Source of the DNA: Polysphondylium violaceum
Lineage: Eukaryota > Evosea > Eumycetozoa > Dictyosteliales > Dictyosteliaceae
Reading direction: 5' to 3'
NCBI GenBank assembly: GCA_000277445.1
Contig: AJWJ01000339.1
Location: forward strand, 1-25,253
Length of the DNA stretch: 25,253 nt
The notes below the pieces were generated by a model. It was not told the origin of the DNA, searched no databases, and saw only the letters and a program-made list of their open reading frames with translations. Position numbers and translations under genes: made by a program. Shown here one piece after another: positions 10,101 through 20,754 of the stretch (its first letter is position 1; every line of letters starts with the position of its first letter).

Positions 10101-10662
10101 GGAAATTTGTAGAATATTTTTGGCAGAGGGCAGCACCTATCATCCCGACCATATCAAACAACTCAAGAAATCCTTGTCAATCTTTTTGGGCAGCTGTTCC
10201 GAGGCCCTCTTTATTCACAAAGGTTTGGTAGAGAATCAATCATCACAAGATTTCCAAGAGGAAATGGAACAAGGTTATTATCAATTGACTGAACTCATGG
10301 AGACCTTTTCAGTGTATCCACCAGAGGGGTCATATAATCCAATTGCAATGGCCATTGCCAATGCCAATAACAACAATAACAACAGCACTGGCAGCAACAC
10401 TCCAACCATTAATATTAGTTCATCTTTGGCCAACAATCTTGGCTCAAAGAGTCACAGTAGACATAGCAGTAGAAACTCTGCCAATGGAATAACTCTAGAA
10501 AGTTCAGTGGGTGATGATATCGATCCATCATTATTATCCACCTCTCTTCCATCTGGAGGCACTGGAACTCGTAGATCATTCACTCAAAGACTCTCAAATT
10601 CATTTAAAAAAGGTATAGACTTTGGCACCAATAATTCACCAAGTGATCTTGATAGAGATTAA
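4102..10662 (+). CDS. Zizimin-type DOCK (DOCK-D/C-like) Rho-family GEF, two exons
   Basis: Exons 4102..4518 and 4600..10662 (81-nt intron, GTAATT donor, ACAG acceptor, phase 0) give 2159 aa. Exon 1 and the start of exon 2 carry the zizimin N-terminal block: DYPFDFEKYYYE, SRELVVIPDDSVQ, then across the junction DYIEKKNLHTDDCIQFYSSN, parallel to animal DOCK9-type N-termini. A gene model starting at the internal ATG 4741 would lose 186 residues. The DHR-1 (C2-like, phosphoinositide-binding) domain spans about 610-760, with YIYPELV, NITCKVQL, SIYGKS and FNDEIKIRLP. A poly-Asn run lies near 808 and a Gly/Ser-rich linker at about 1307-1372. The DHR-2 catalytic domain spans about 1560-2045, with CYLHMSALVSEYL, SYYRVGLYGKPFEEF, FIFETPFT and LQVNSGP; V1968 matches the nucleotide-sensor valine region. 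The family activates Rac/Cdc42-type GTPases at membranes. The middle of the ORF is far more GC-rich than both ends. Confidence 0.93.
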
Positions 10663-12167
10663 TCATTCCATCTCCCATCTATTTATTATTTTATTTATTT
10701 AAATAACAAAACACACCACACCCCACAATCTATATATGGTTATTCATCATTATCATCATCAACATTATCATCATCCCAACAGACACTACCAAAAATAGTC
10801 AAAATTAAAATCATATATCTAGATTTGTAATAATAATAAAATTAAATTAAATTTAATTAAAATTAATTCATCCCCATTCTATTACCTCTTAATCTATTAA
10901 TTGAATTTTACCCCTCTTCTATCTTGGCCAATTAGATCTTATCCCATTCCCATCCGCATTTAGACATCTATTGGTATCTCTGTTTGTGAGTGGAGAGCAT
11001 ACCCCCAACCACTATCACACATAGAGTATGGATGATGAGAATATTAAACAGAAAATCGTATCCACCATCACAATGAGCCTATATCATACACTAAAAAAGC
11101 AACACACCCCCTCAGATATATCATTTTAGGATGTGGGGGTAGTGTTAACTCAATTTATCTATTTTCCCCCACACCACCCACCAAAACTATACACGACAGT
11201 CACCTATCAAATATTATAATCGAACAACTTACAAGAGTTATTTTGATTCTATTTATTGTTTTACATCTTTTTTTTCCAAAAAAGTAAATTAAACCAACAT
11301 TTACTAAAAAAGGAGAATTGCAAACAATTGAATTCACTAATTCAGTGGGTTGAGTAAAAAATCTTGTAGTCTGCTGCACTCTCACCACCTCTACCACTTT
11401 TTTTCACTCACAGCAAAAACTCCCCATTAAACCTCTACCAAAATTTTTACTTTTGTGCAATGTGTGTGGAATACTACATTTTCGAAACAATATCCTACCC
11501 GTTTCTATGTGCTGATGGGATGTTTAATTGGTCAGGATGCAGTGTGGGATGGAGTATTGGTACAAATGCACACCACTTTTAATTTTGAGATAATTTCCAT
11601 ATAGTAGTACAGCGTTGTACGCAAAACCACTCACCCTGTTTATCATTGATTATCCCATCGTTTGACCAAATATCACCACACTTTGTACCTCTTGTATCAC
11701 CACTTAACACAATATTAATATTATAAACACTCCAGAAAGTGAGAGTGTTTGTGAAAGTGTGTGTTTTTTATTCAAATTGCTATTTCCCCCTTTTTATTGT
11801 ACAAACTCGTAGATTGGATCAAAAACACACTTTATCTCGATATTTTTCCAAAAATTTGAAGCGTATATCTATTTAATATTTAATCTTTCATTATTGTCAT
11901 CCAGATAAATAACAACAACAATAATAACAACTTAATAATACACTTTTCCAATAGAATTTTTAAAAAAATACTGACTATTTCTTTGTCCTTTTTCCAGAAG
12001 ATCTATTCATTTCTTTTTCCTTTACCTTTTCACTTTTCCCTACTGTTTTAAACTTTGACTGATTAAAAATAATTTACTAAATATTTCTTTGAATATTTTA
12101 CTTTGATCACATATTAAATACTATACACCTTTTCCCTATCGATAATATATAATATATAAATAATAAT
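10663..12167. other. Long intergenic region: DOCK 3' flank and cudA-like upstream region
   Basis: About 1.5 kb with no supportable gene. The first 200 bases hold the DOCK 3' UTR, with AATAATAAAATTAAA-type signals near 10830 and ATC-rich repeats at 10740-10780. The rest is AT-rich with scattered C- or G-rich blocks (11102-11182 listed separately). A long upstream region with G-rich islands fits a developmentally regulated dictyostelid gene, here the downstream CudA-like factor. Confidence 0.6.
11103..11182. promoter_or_regulatory. Cluster of three G-box-like elements upstream of the cudA-like gene
   Basis: CACACCCCC (11103-11111), TGTGGGGGT (11132-11140) and CCCCCACACCACCCACC (11166-11182) lie within 80 bp in both orientations. 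D. discoideum post-aggregative promoters often use G/T-rich 'G-boxes' bound by GBF, and these match that loose description. They sit about 1 kb upstream of the cudA-like ATG. Function is inference. Confidence 0.35.
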
Positions 12168-13653
12168 ATGAACTACGACTTATCACTTCAACATCAATTC
12201 TCTCCATCCAAAGGAAATTCAAAAAAAAAATAATAATAATAATTATGAACAAAATTTTAAATCAAAATCAAATAATCAAACACCACAACATGTTCCTCAA
12301 TACACTCAACAAAACCTTCATCCACAATTGGTATTACAACCACAATCACCATTAATTAAAAAAAATGTAAATGGTCTCTCATCAGCAAATAGTAGTTGTC
12401 CAAATAGTCAATTAACTTCACCAGTAAACATGGGACACAATCAAAATTTCAATAATAATTGTTCAACACCATCACAATCATCTTCAAATAATAAAACAAA
12501 AATTTCACCATACTTGCAAGTATGTGAGCAAGAATGTATATCCACCGAAAATATTATATTAAACAATAGAAATTGTAATTTACATATCGTAGTAAAGAAT
12601 ACTTCATTTGTATTGAAAATTAAAACCAATGATATGTCACAAGTAAATTTTGCCGCATGCAATGTAAAAGCTGGTCTATACTATGCCTCTGATCCATTAA
12701 AAGAAGTCTCATTTATTCAAAATCCTCCAATTACATATGTGGGTTCTGCATGTAATAATGGTGAAGTATTTTCCATCGATACAAAGATTTCTATCTTGTC
12801 CAGTCAACACCAAGGTAATTTATTTTATATTATGGTGACCTGTGTACCCGAAAATAATAAAACACAAGTCCACACCGTTCTCTCATTCCCAATCCGTGTC
12901 GTTTCCAAAGTTGACCATATTAAAAAAGATCCAAATGGTGTTTGTGAAAAGAAACAAACCTTTATCGATATCCTAACCGAAAGACTCAATGTATTAGAGA
13001 ATTACCATGTTAGTCAATCACAATTGATCACCAATTTATTAAAACAAAAAAAGAAAGGAAGTACCTCGATGGCCCATGGCAGTTCTGATCCAAACGAATA
13101 TAGTGAACCAGAACTCTTACCGGGTACCTCATCGTCTGCCCTCTCGGGTGCTTTCTCTGTTTCTCCTCCATCCTCTCCATTTTCAATCAGTGGTTCAGGT
13201 AGTACTTCAAACAAAAAACAAAAAGCATCATCTCAAAGCAAAAACAAAAATACAGCCGAAAGATTCCTCGAATGCTTCAACCGAGTGATTAAAGTTTACA
13301 AAGATGAAGGATATGATAAAAAAGCTCCAGAATTATCAGATTTCTTGGAAACATTCACCGAAGATGAAAAATATATATTGGTAGATTTATTAGACTCTTT
13401 TACATTTGATGAATCATCCCAAAAAAAACAATTACAACAACAACAATCACAACAACAATATAATGGTGCTGAGCAAATAGATGATTTTTATGGTATTAAT
13501 AGCACTGGCATCCAAGAAGAAAACTGCACATGTGAAAGCTGTCCCTATAGACAACAAGCTGAGCAATTTAATTTGATGTTATCTCCAGTGATGAAATTCC
13601 AATCACCAATGATAAAATCCATGACTCCTTTTTCTACCTCTCAGTTTTTGTAA
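12168..13653 (+). CDS. cudA: CudA-type nuclear transcription factor (frame broken at an A10 tract)
   Basis: From ATG 12168 the frame reads MNYDLSLQHQFSPSKGNSKK and then hits TAA just after an (A)10 run at 12221-12230. Ignoring one A of the run joins it to the long open frame to TAA 13651-13653, giving about 494 aa. The N-terminal ~110 residues are Asn/Gln/Ser-rich. A conserved core at about 115-245 (CEQECISTENIILNN, VNFAACNVKAGLYYASD, LSSQHQGNLFYIMV) matches what I recall of the CudA/STAT-like DNA-binding core. A second conserved block at about 364-418 (ERFLECFNRVIKVY, DEKYILVDLLDSF) follows a Ser/Pro-rich linker, then poly-Gln and a Cys pair (CTCESC). CudA is a nuclear regulator of prespore and culmination genes in Dictyostelium. 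A paralogue such as a SpaA/CudA-like factor is possible. The break may be a homopolymer base-call error. Confidence 0.72.
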
Positions 13654-14118
13654 CAATAATAAATCATATGACTTTTATAACAACAATCTGTTTTTTCATT
13701 TTGTTTTTTTTTTTTTCTATTCTTCACAAACACCACTCCTTTTATATGCTTACTGTTTTTTTTCAATTTTGTCAATGTTGTAGCGAAATGAGTAGGGGTG
13801 AGATATATGAGTTTTGTGTGTGAATTTGATTGTAAACATTTTACATCCTTACCCCTCCCCCCCCACGCATGCATTATTAACTATCTCTTGCGAAATGATA
13901 AAATATTACCTACCGCTATGCACAATCTGCCCACATGGTTTGTAACATATTTTGTTATATGCCCAGAGTAGAGTATATGATTGTTTATGTTAATTAAAAT
14001 AAATGAAATAACCAATTTATTTGTATGTATAAATGTGTGATAATTTTTTTTCAGTCAACTAATAGATTGTTTTATTTTAAACTACTCATTAATGTGTAGA
14101 GCAGATTAATCTAATACA
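13654..14118. other. Intergenic region, cudA-like 3' flank and mannosidase promoter
   Basis: AATAATAAAT right after the cudA-like stop is a likely polyadenylation signal. The rest is AT-rich with a T15-type run near 13710, a pyrimidine block CCCCTCCCCCCCC at 13852-13864 followed by ACGCATGC, and GTAGGGGTGAG near 13791. These G/C blocks could be G-box-like promoter elements of the mannosidase gene. No gene seen. Confidence 0.5.
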
Positions 14119-17083
14119 ATGAAAAATATCATACTATTAACTCTAGTATTATTAATTAGTATTTTTACATTATGTACCTTTGCTACTGCTGATAATACTA
14201 TAAAAATTCATCTAATATGTCATTCTCATGATGATAGTGGTTGGTTAGAAACTTTTGAAGTAATTATTTTATTAGTATATGTTTTAGATACACGTGATTA
14301 ATGATATTTATTTCCACACAAACAGGAATATTATCAAGATTCTGTAAGATTTATTATTTCAAGAGTTTTGACAGCTTTAACACTTAATCCACAAAGAAAG
14401 TTTAATTGGTCTGAAATGTAAGTTTAGTGTATTAAAATTAAAATAAATTAAGATATTAATATATAATTTTAAAAAGTGGATTTCTTGAAAGATGGTGGAG
14501 TAATGCGTTTGATGAAGAAAAAAATCTATTTAAAAATTTAGTCAGGGAAAAAAGAATTGAATTTATCAATGCTGGATGGGTTCAAAATGATGAAGCTTGT
14601 GCTACTCCAGAAGATGTTATTAGACAATTATCTATTGGCCATAAATTCATTTTGGAAAACTTTGGTAAAGAATATTTACCAGAATCTGGTTGGCAAATTG
14701 ATCCTTTTGGTCACTCCTCTCTTACCCCAACTATTCAAGCTCAAATGGGTTACAAAAATTTAGTTTTGAATAGAATTAATTATAAACAAAAGAATCAGAT
14801 GAAAAGTACAAAGAATCTTCAGTTCAAATGGAGAGGTAATCCAACAAGTTTGGGAGCCAAAAGTGATATTTTTGCTCATGCTTTGGATGATTTTTATGTT
14901 AGTCCCCCTCATTTTAGCTTTGATTTGGCTTACAATGTCCAATATTACCGTGATGAAGATCTCATTCAAACAATGATTAGATATGGCATTGATAAATCTA
15001 AATTTTATAAAGCTCCATTTATTTTAATTCCCATTGGTGGTGACTTTAATTTCAAGAATGCAGAAATGTGGTTTGATAAATTGGATAAAGTTGTCAATGG
15101 TCTCAATAAAGAGTTTGATGCTGGTCGTACCAATGTTAAAATTCAATATAGTACCCTCAAAGATTTCTTTGATGAAACCAAAGAATGGTTAAACAAAAAC
15201 AATGTCCCAGTCAATTATTATGATCAAGATTTCTTCCCATTGGCTGATGATGAACGTACTTATTGGACTGGATACTATACCTCCCGTCCTTTATTAAAGG
15301 GAAGAGAAAGAGCTGCATCTTCTCGTTTAAGAGGTACTGAAATTCTTGCATCTTGCCAAAACCACTTGTTCACCGATCTTTTGGATTCTGCTTCCAAAAA
15401 TATATCTATTCTTCAACATCATGATGCCATCACTGGTACTAGTAGACAACATGTTGTTGATGATTATCTAGATCGTATGGAAAATACCTATCATATCATG
15501 GATGAAGTAACAGAGAAATCAATGAACCAAATTCTTAAAATCAATGATGTATCAGTAATCAGAGATTTTTTACTTGATTTTAAAGGGGCCAATTCTATTT
15601 TCATATCTATTACTAATCCATTGGGATGGAATGTTAAAAAGGTTGTTACATTCCATATTCGTGGAAGTTTTGCAGGAGATGTTTGTCCATTCAAGGTTAG
15701 AGATCGTAATGGAGATATTGATATAGATTGTTTCTTAAAAGGTGGTGAAATTCAAATTGCATTCCTTACTGAAGTCCATCCATTGGGCTCAATAGAATAT
15801 GAAGTTAAATATGTTGTTTCTTCTGACACTCGTTTAAATAATGGTGATAGAGATGGATTAGATATAAAAAATAAGATTATTCGTGTAAATCTTGATCCAA
15901 ATTCTAAATTAGTTAAAAGCATTGATTTGCTAAAGGAAAGAGTATCTGTACAGATTAATCAAAACATTATGCTCTATAATGATTATGGTGGCGCCTATAT
16001 TTTCCGTAATGAAGGACCTGCATTTTTACCACAAAGACAAGTTGAAAGCTTTACTGTATACTCTGGAAAATATCTAACCGATGTTATGATCCTCTATAAA
16101 GATGTTTTTGCCCATGGTGAAGCTCCACAACTAAACTACTATCATGATATTTTAATAAGAATCACAAACTCTAATGACAAAAACTTGGATAAGAATATTT
16201 TCTTTTCTATCAATACCCAAGGTATTAACGGTTATACAACAGTGAATAAGTTTGATACCGATATTAAAAATCAAGATTTCTATACAGACACTGGTTTACA
16301 ATTAATGAGCAGACCAGTTAAAGAAAAGACCATGACAGAATACAAAAACTATTATCCAACTGTAAACATGGCCCTTATTGATGATAAGAAAAGAGCATTT
16401 GTGTGTCACAATGATAGAGCAAGAGGTGTTTCTAGTATTTCTACCGGTAATTTGGAATTCCATTTACATAGAAGTCTCATTAGAGATGATCAAAAAGGTC
16501 TTGATATCCCCGCCGTTGATGATAGTAAAATTAATGCTAGATTTGAGTGTTATATTGATAACTATTCAAATGTTTTGAAAAGTGGTAAAAAAGAATCACT
16601 AATCTTCCAACATCCATTTTTACCATTCTCTTCTCTTTCATCACCAAAGGCATCTTTGAATGGATTACTCAAATCTTTACCAGAAAATATCCACATTCTC
16701 TCAATGTATAATGATGGCTTTTCTTATCAAATTAGAATTATGAATATTCGAGAATCTGGTTCCTGTACTACCTTGGATTTACTTGGTCATTTTGGTTCAA
16801 ACATTAAAAAAATTAAAAATTGGAGAGAAACTGATTTATCTTTAATCAAAGGTAAATTTTATTTAAATACAAATTTTAGTACATATTCAATACTAATATT
16901 ATTTTTTACAAAATAGATTATGATGGAAATTTAAATCCAATTCTTGCATCAAATAATGGAATTTTAGGACCAAACAAATTCCCAATCAAGGATGATAATT
17001 CACCTCCAAGATATTCTCCTCAAAATCCAAGTAAAGTATGTTTATTACCAATGGAAATTAGATCTTTTGTATTGTATTATTAG
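14119..17083 (+). CDS. manA: Lysosomal alpha-mannosidase, GH38, four exons
   Basis: Exons 14119..14259, 14326..14417, 14477..16851 and 16917..17083 join in consistent phase to 924 aa, in the usual size range for lysosomal GH38 enzymes. Signal peptide about 1-24. GH38 active-site features: HSHDDSGW with zinc-ligand-like H37 and D39; GWQIDPFGHS with D153 as the expected catalytic nucleophile and zinc ligand; QHHDAITGTS at 391-400 with the zinc-binding histidine region. The C-terminal exon ends CLLPMEIRSFVLYY, matching the family's terminal beta-domain motif. The enzyme removes alpha-linked mannose from N-glycans in the lysosome; in D. discoideum it is a classic developmentally induced, secreted acid hydrolase. 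Stop is TAG. An ORF read only from ATG 14652 would miss the signal peptide and half the metal site. The short introns (59-66 nt) are AT-rich. Confidence 0.95.
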
Positions 17084-17313
17084 TGCAAAAGATATTTTTT
17101 CTTATACATAAACCTATTCAATTCTTTAAATTACAAAAAAATAAAAAACATTCGTTTCTCATAATAAAATTGTTTATTGGTATTTTAATCGTTTATGTGT
17201 GTTGATGTGTTAAAAATAGATTTTGTAAAGCAATTAAAAACAATGAAAGTAAAATATTTTTATTATTTAAACAAATAAAAATTATTTTTTTTTTATATTT
17301 TTTTTATTAAACA

Positions 17314-20300
17314 ATGATTAAATTTAATTATATCTTGATTATCTTTTCACTACTAGTTTCTCTGGTATCTTGTCGTCGAGATATCATTATTAATAATATA
17401 AATGATCAAGAAATTATAATTACAAATTTACCTTGCCCAGATCAAGATCCAACACTTTTACCTTGGTCTAAAAAAGAAACATGGGGAGATAATGGACTTC
17501 CGTTGCAAAACTCACATGTAAATATAACCATCCCTATTCTATTAGATATTATTCCTCCTAGTTTGGAATCTATTTATATTTTTGGAAATGGGAAATTGGT
17601 TTGGAAACACAAGAAAAATATATCGTTGTCAACTGGTGCTATTATTATTTGGGATGGTGGACAATTGATTATTGGTAGTGAAGAATGCAAATTTAGATAC
17701 CCAACCTCAATCACATTGGAAGGAGAATCAATTTACACTGCTATTAATCATTCTATTGATGGACATCAATTTGGTCAAAAAGTAATAGGTGTTGGTAGAG
17801 GTGGCACTTTAGAACTCCATGGAGCTTCACCTGTTGTAACTTGGACTAAATTAAACCGTACAACATATTCTGAAAACCATCCAATAGTGCAACAAACTAG
17901 AATAATTACATTAATTAATAAAGTCAGATGGCCAATGGGATCGAAAGTTATTTTTGCCAGCACAGATTTTGATGAAAACCAAGCTGAAGAGAATACAATT
18001 GATCATTGTCCTGAATGTAAAGATAATCAAATTAAAGTTTTAAATCCATTAAAGTATCTTCATTGGGGATCGATTACTAAAGGTGTAGACGAAAGAGGTG
18101 AAGTAGGGATATTAACCAGAAACATTGTTATTCAAGGTAAACTTGGACAAAATTGTATAAATCAAGAAATTGTTTGTCGTTTTCTACCTTTTGATAATTT
18201 TGGTGGACACATTATGATTTTGAAGGGGTTCACAAACGCCCACATTGAAGGAATAGAACTTTATCACATGGGACAGTCTCATATTTTATCAAGATACCCA
18301 TTACATTTTCATATTACTGGAAGAGTGGATAAACAGGGTGGATATGAAAAACCAGCCTATATTAAAAAAAGTGTAGTGAATAAATCTTTTTCAAGATGCT
18401 TTGTGGTTCATGGTACCCATGGTTTACTTTTATCGGATAATATTGGATTTGACTCAATTGGGCATTGTTTTATGATGTGCGATGGTATAGAGACAATGAA
18501 TTCTTTTATTCATAACCTCGGCTTATCAACAAAATATGGCTTACTTCTTCCAACAGATAGAAATTGTGAAATGTGTACTGCTTTCCAACCCCATGATTTC
18601 AATGGTCAGCCAACAAAATGTTTAGAATGCAATGCAGTCTCAACATTTTGGATTACAAATCCCAATAATACTTTAATTGGAAACAGTGCTGCAGGTTCAG
18701 TTGTAACTGGAATTTGGTATATATTCCCAGACTATCCAGTGGGAGAAACTAGTATTTTGGGAAGAATAAATAATGTTAGACCAGTGTTTACTCGAGTATT
18801 GAAATTTTTTAATAATGTAGTTCATTCAAATCTTGATGGTATACAAATAGATGGAGGATTAAAGACCACCTTACCTAGTACAGAAGAACCACAACAATAC
18901 CAATCCTTATCCCTTCAAAGATATAGACCAAGAGAAAATTCACAGGATGTAAACTCTAACCCTGCCAGTTCTCTTTTCACTGGAATCAAATCATATAAAA
19001 ATAGATGGAGAGGTGGATGGGCAAGAGGTGGTGAATTGATTTTTGAAAAATGTACATTTGCAGACAATGCCATTGGACTTACAATTGCAAGTGAAGGAAC
19101 AACTCCTGCCGACCCAACAGTTGGTCAAAAATTATACAACTCCATTTTTGTTGGAGAAACTGAAAATGATGGTGATGAAAGTTTAAATAACCCAAAGATT
19201 AGAGGAAGAACGAATCCTTTTGGTGAAAATGGACTAATGCCTGTAAGAGGATTCGAGGTGTATGATGGTACTTTTCATTTGGAAAATATTACATTTTCAA
19301 ATTTTAAAGTAGATGGTTCTAAGAGAAATATAAGTGCCATTGGGTTTTTTAGGATCAATGACTGGCAAGAGTCTGCTAAATCAACATTAAAGAATCTTCG
19401 ATTTATAAATGTGGATAAAAAAGTGCATTTCGAAGATACTTTAGTTGATGGTGATAAAACTTCCACCATCCTAGACTTTGATGGAACTTTGACAAAAAAT
19501 GCCAACATGCAATTGGTTAGAAACTTTTTGTTTTATAATACAGAAAATTGCCATCCCATTTCTGCTTGGAATGGATTAATATGTAAAGAAGAGGCCAGAC
19601 AATTGTATCTTTGTAATGATGACACCAACAACACAAGATATGATCCCGTAACCAATGATACCAGGGTAACCCTGATTAGAGATAAAGATTCAGATTTATC
19701 CATGTCGCTAACTGGCCTGCCAAACCATAATCCAAGAAACAGATTTCTATTTTTGGTTTTTAAAAATTACACCTATGATTTCCATTTCCCTCATCCAACT
19801 CCTAAAAGACTCAGAATACAACCAATGAATTGGGAACAAGGCGAAACCATTACCATTGGAATTTGTATAGGTATTAAAAAAGGTATGGAAATTAACATAT
19901 ACAAAAACAACGCTGTTGAAGTGTATCCAATCTATCCCTCAAACAGCTATTTGGTGACACCCTCTGTTTACTATCTAAATCCCATTACTGGAATGTTATA
20001 TCTTCAATATTATCAAGAAAACAATAGAATTGGTGACAATTATTGTGGAGCATCAGGTTGTGAAGAAATTATTATAGAAATTGATGGCTATAATGCTGGA
20101 AAAGTAACTGGTGATTGTCAAACTAGTGCCTATGCAGCTACTTTTTCAATTTTCTCAGATTCACTAAACAAAAAATTCAAAACCCAATCATTTGATCTAG
20201 GAAATGGTTATATTGTCTATGATGATTTTCACTCTTATAAAGGAGAGGCGTACCTCTCTTACACACCATCCAATATGTCAAGTCTTAAATTTGAATGTAA

Positions 20301-20592
20301 ACAATGTATTCCTGCCACTGGTTTCAAATTTTTAGAACTTTGGATTAATGGAGGTGACTATAGCAATCAATTTATCACCATTGGCTTATTATCCCATACA
20401 TCCAATATCGGACATTCATTCAACATTACAAACATCTATTCAAATATATGGACCATGGTTAGAATACCCTTTGCAGCCATCACAACAAAAGCCAACACAT
20501 CTCCCTACAACGGTATAATAATCAACTCTAATTCAAACTATGTCCAAAATCCAGTATTTATCGACGAAATTAATTTAATTTATGATAATTAA
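17314..20592 (+). CDS. Secreted G8-domain, beta-helix protein (CEMIP/TMEM2-like) with CBM-like C-terminus
   Basis: A single-exon gene of 1092 aa. Signal peptide about 1-20 (LIIFSLLVSLVSC). A G8 domain spans about 50-175 (TWGDNGLPLQNSHVNI, GRGGTLELHG at 161-170), named for its conserved glycines. A right-handed parallel beta-helix region follows (about 255-470 and 560-720) with PLHFHITG, CFVVHGTHGLLLSDN and GFDSIGHCF. Animal relatives (CEMIP/KIAA1199, TMEM2) act on hyaluronan; dictyostelids have several G8 proteins, including ComC-like ones, whose substrate is unclear. From about 930 the chain changes to a beta-sandwich-like segment ending in NPVFIDEINLIYDN, which resembles a carbohydrate-binding module. 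Many N-x-S/T sites fit an extracellular glycoprotein. I see no membrane anchor after the signal peptide. Start 17314 follows poly-T and 'ACA ATG' context. It converges with the DNAJC7-like gene, 162 bp apart. Confidence 0.88.
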   Translation: MIKFNYILIIFSLLVSLVSCRRDIIINNINDQEIIITNLPCPDQDPTLLPWSKKETWGDNGLPLQNSHVNITIPILLDIIPPSLESIYIFGNGKLVWKHKKNISLSTGAIIIWDGGQLIIGSEECKFRYPTSITLEGESIYTAINHSIDGHQFGQKVIGVGRGGTLELHGASPVVTWTKLNRTTYSENHPIVQQTRIITLINKVRWPMGSKVIFASTDFDENQAEENTIDHCPECKDNQIKVLNPLKYLHWGSITKGVDERGEVGILTRNIVIQGKLGQNCINQEIVCRFLPFDNFGGHIMILKGFTNAHIEGIELYHMGQSHILSRYPLHFHITGRVDKQGGYEKPAYIKKSVVNKSFSRCFVVHGTHGLLLSDNIGFDSIGHCFMMCDGIETMNSFIHNLGLSTKYGLLLPTDRNCEMCTAFQPHDFNGQPTKCLECNAVSTFWITNPNNTLIGNSAAGSVVTGIWYIFPDYPVGETSILGRINNVRPVFTRVLKFFNNVVHSNLDGIQIDGGLKTTLPSTEEPQQYQSLSLQRYRPRENSQDVNSNPASSLFTGIKSYKNRWRGGWARGGELIFEKCTFADNAIGLTIASEGTTPADPTVGQKLYNSIFVGETENDGDESLNNPKIRGRTNPFGENGLMPVRGFEVYDGTFHLENITFSNFKVDGSKRNISAIGFFRINDWQESAKSTLKNLRFINVDKKVHFEDTLVDGDKTSTILDFDGTLTKNANMQLVRNFLFYNTENCHPISAWNGLICKEEARQLYLCNDDTNNTRYDPVTNDTRVTLIRDKDSDLSMSLTGLPNHNPRNRFLFLVFKNYTYDFHFPHPTPKRLRIQPMNWEQGETITIGICIGIKKGMEINIYKNNAVEVYPIYPSNSYLVTPSVYYLNPITGMLYLQYYQENNRIGDNYCGASGCEEIIIEIDGYNAGKVTGDCQTSAYAATFSIFSDSLNKKFKTQSFDLGNGYIVYDDFHSYKGEAYLSYTPSNMSSLKFECKQCIPATGFKFLELWINGGDYSNQFITIGLLSHTSNIGHSFNITNIYSNIWTMVRIPFAAITTKANTSPYNGIIINSNSNYVQNPVFIDEINLIYDN

Positions 20593-20754
20593 AAAGCAAA
20601 GTTGTTTTTTTTTCATTAATAAATCGGCAAAAGGAAAAAAAAATTCAACTTTTATTATTTATATATATATTATTTCTATATATATTTTTCAAAATCTGTG
20701 TGTGTTGTTTGGAAGATAAAATAATTATATCTGGTGAGAGTGTGAATTGTAAGA

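Noticed and set aside
17084-17161. Open frame of about 26 codons after the mannosidase TAG
   Set aside because: Very AT-rich, low-complexity Lys/Phe/Ile translation with no structure and no GC shift; expected by chance at a fair rate.
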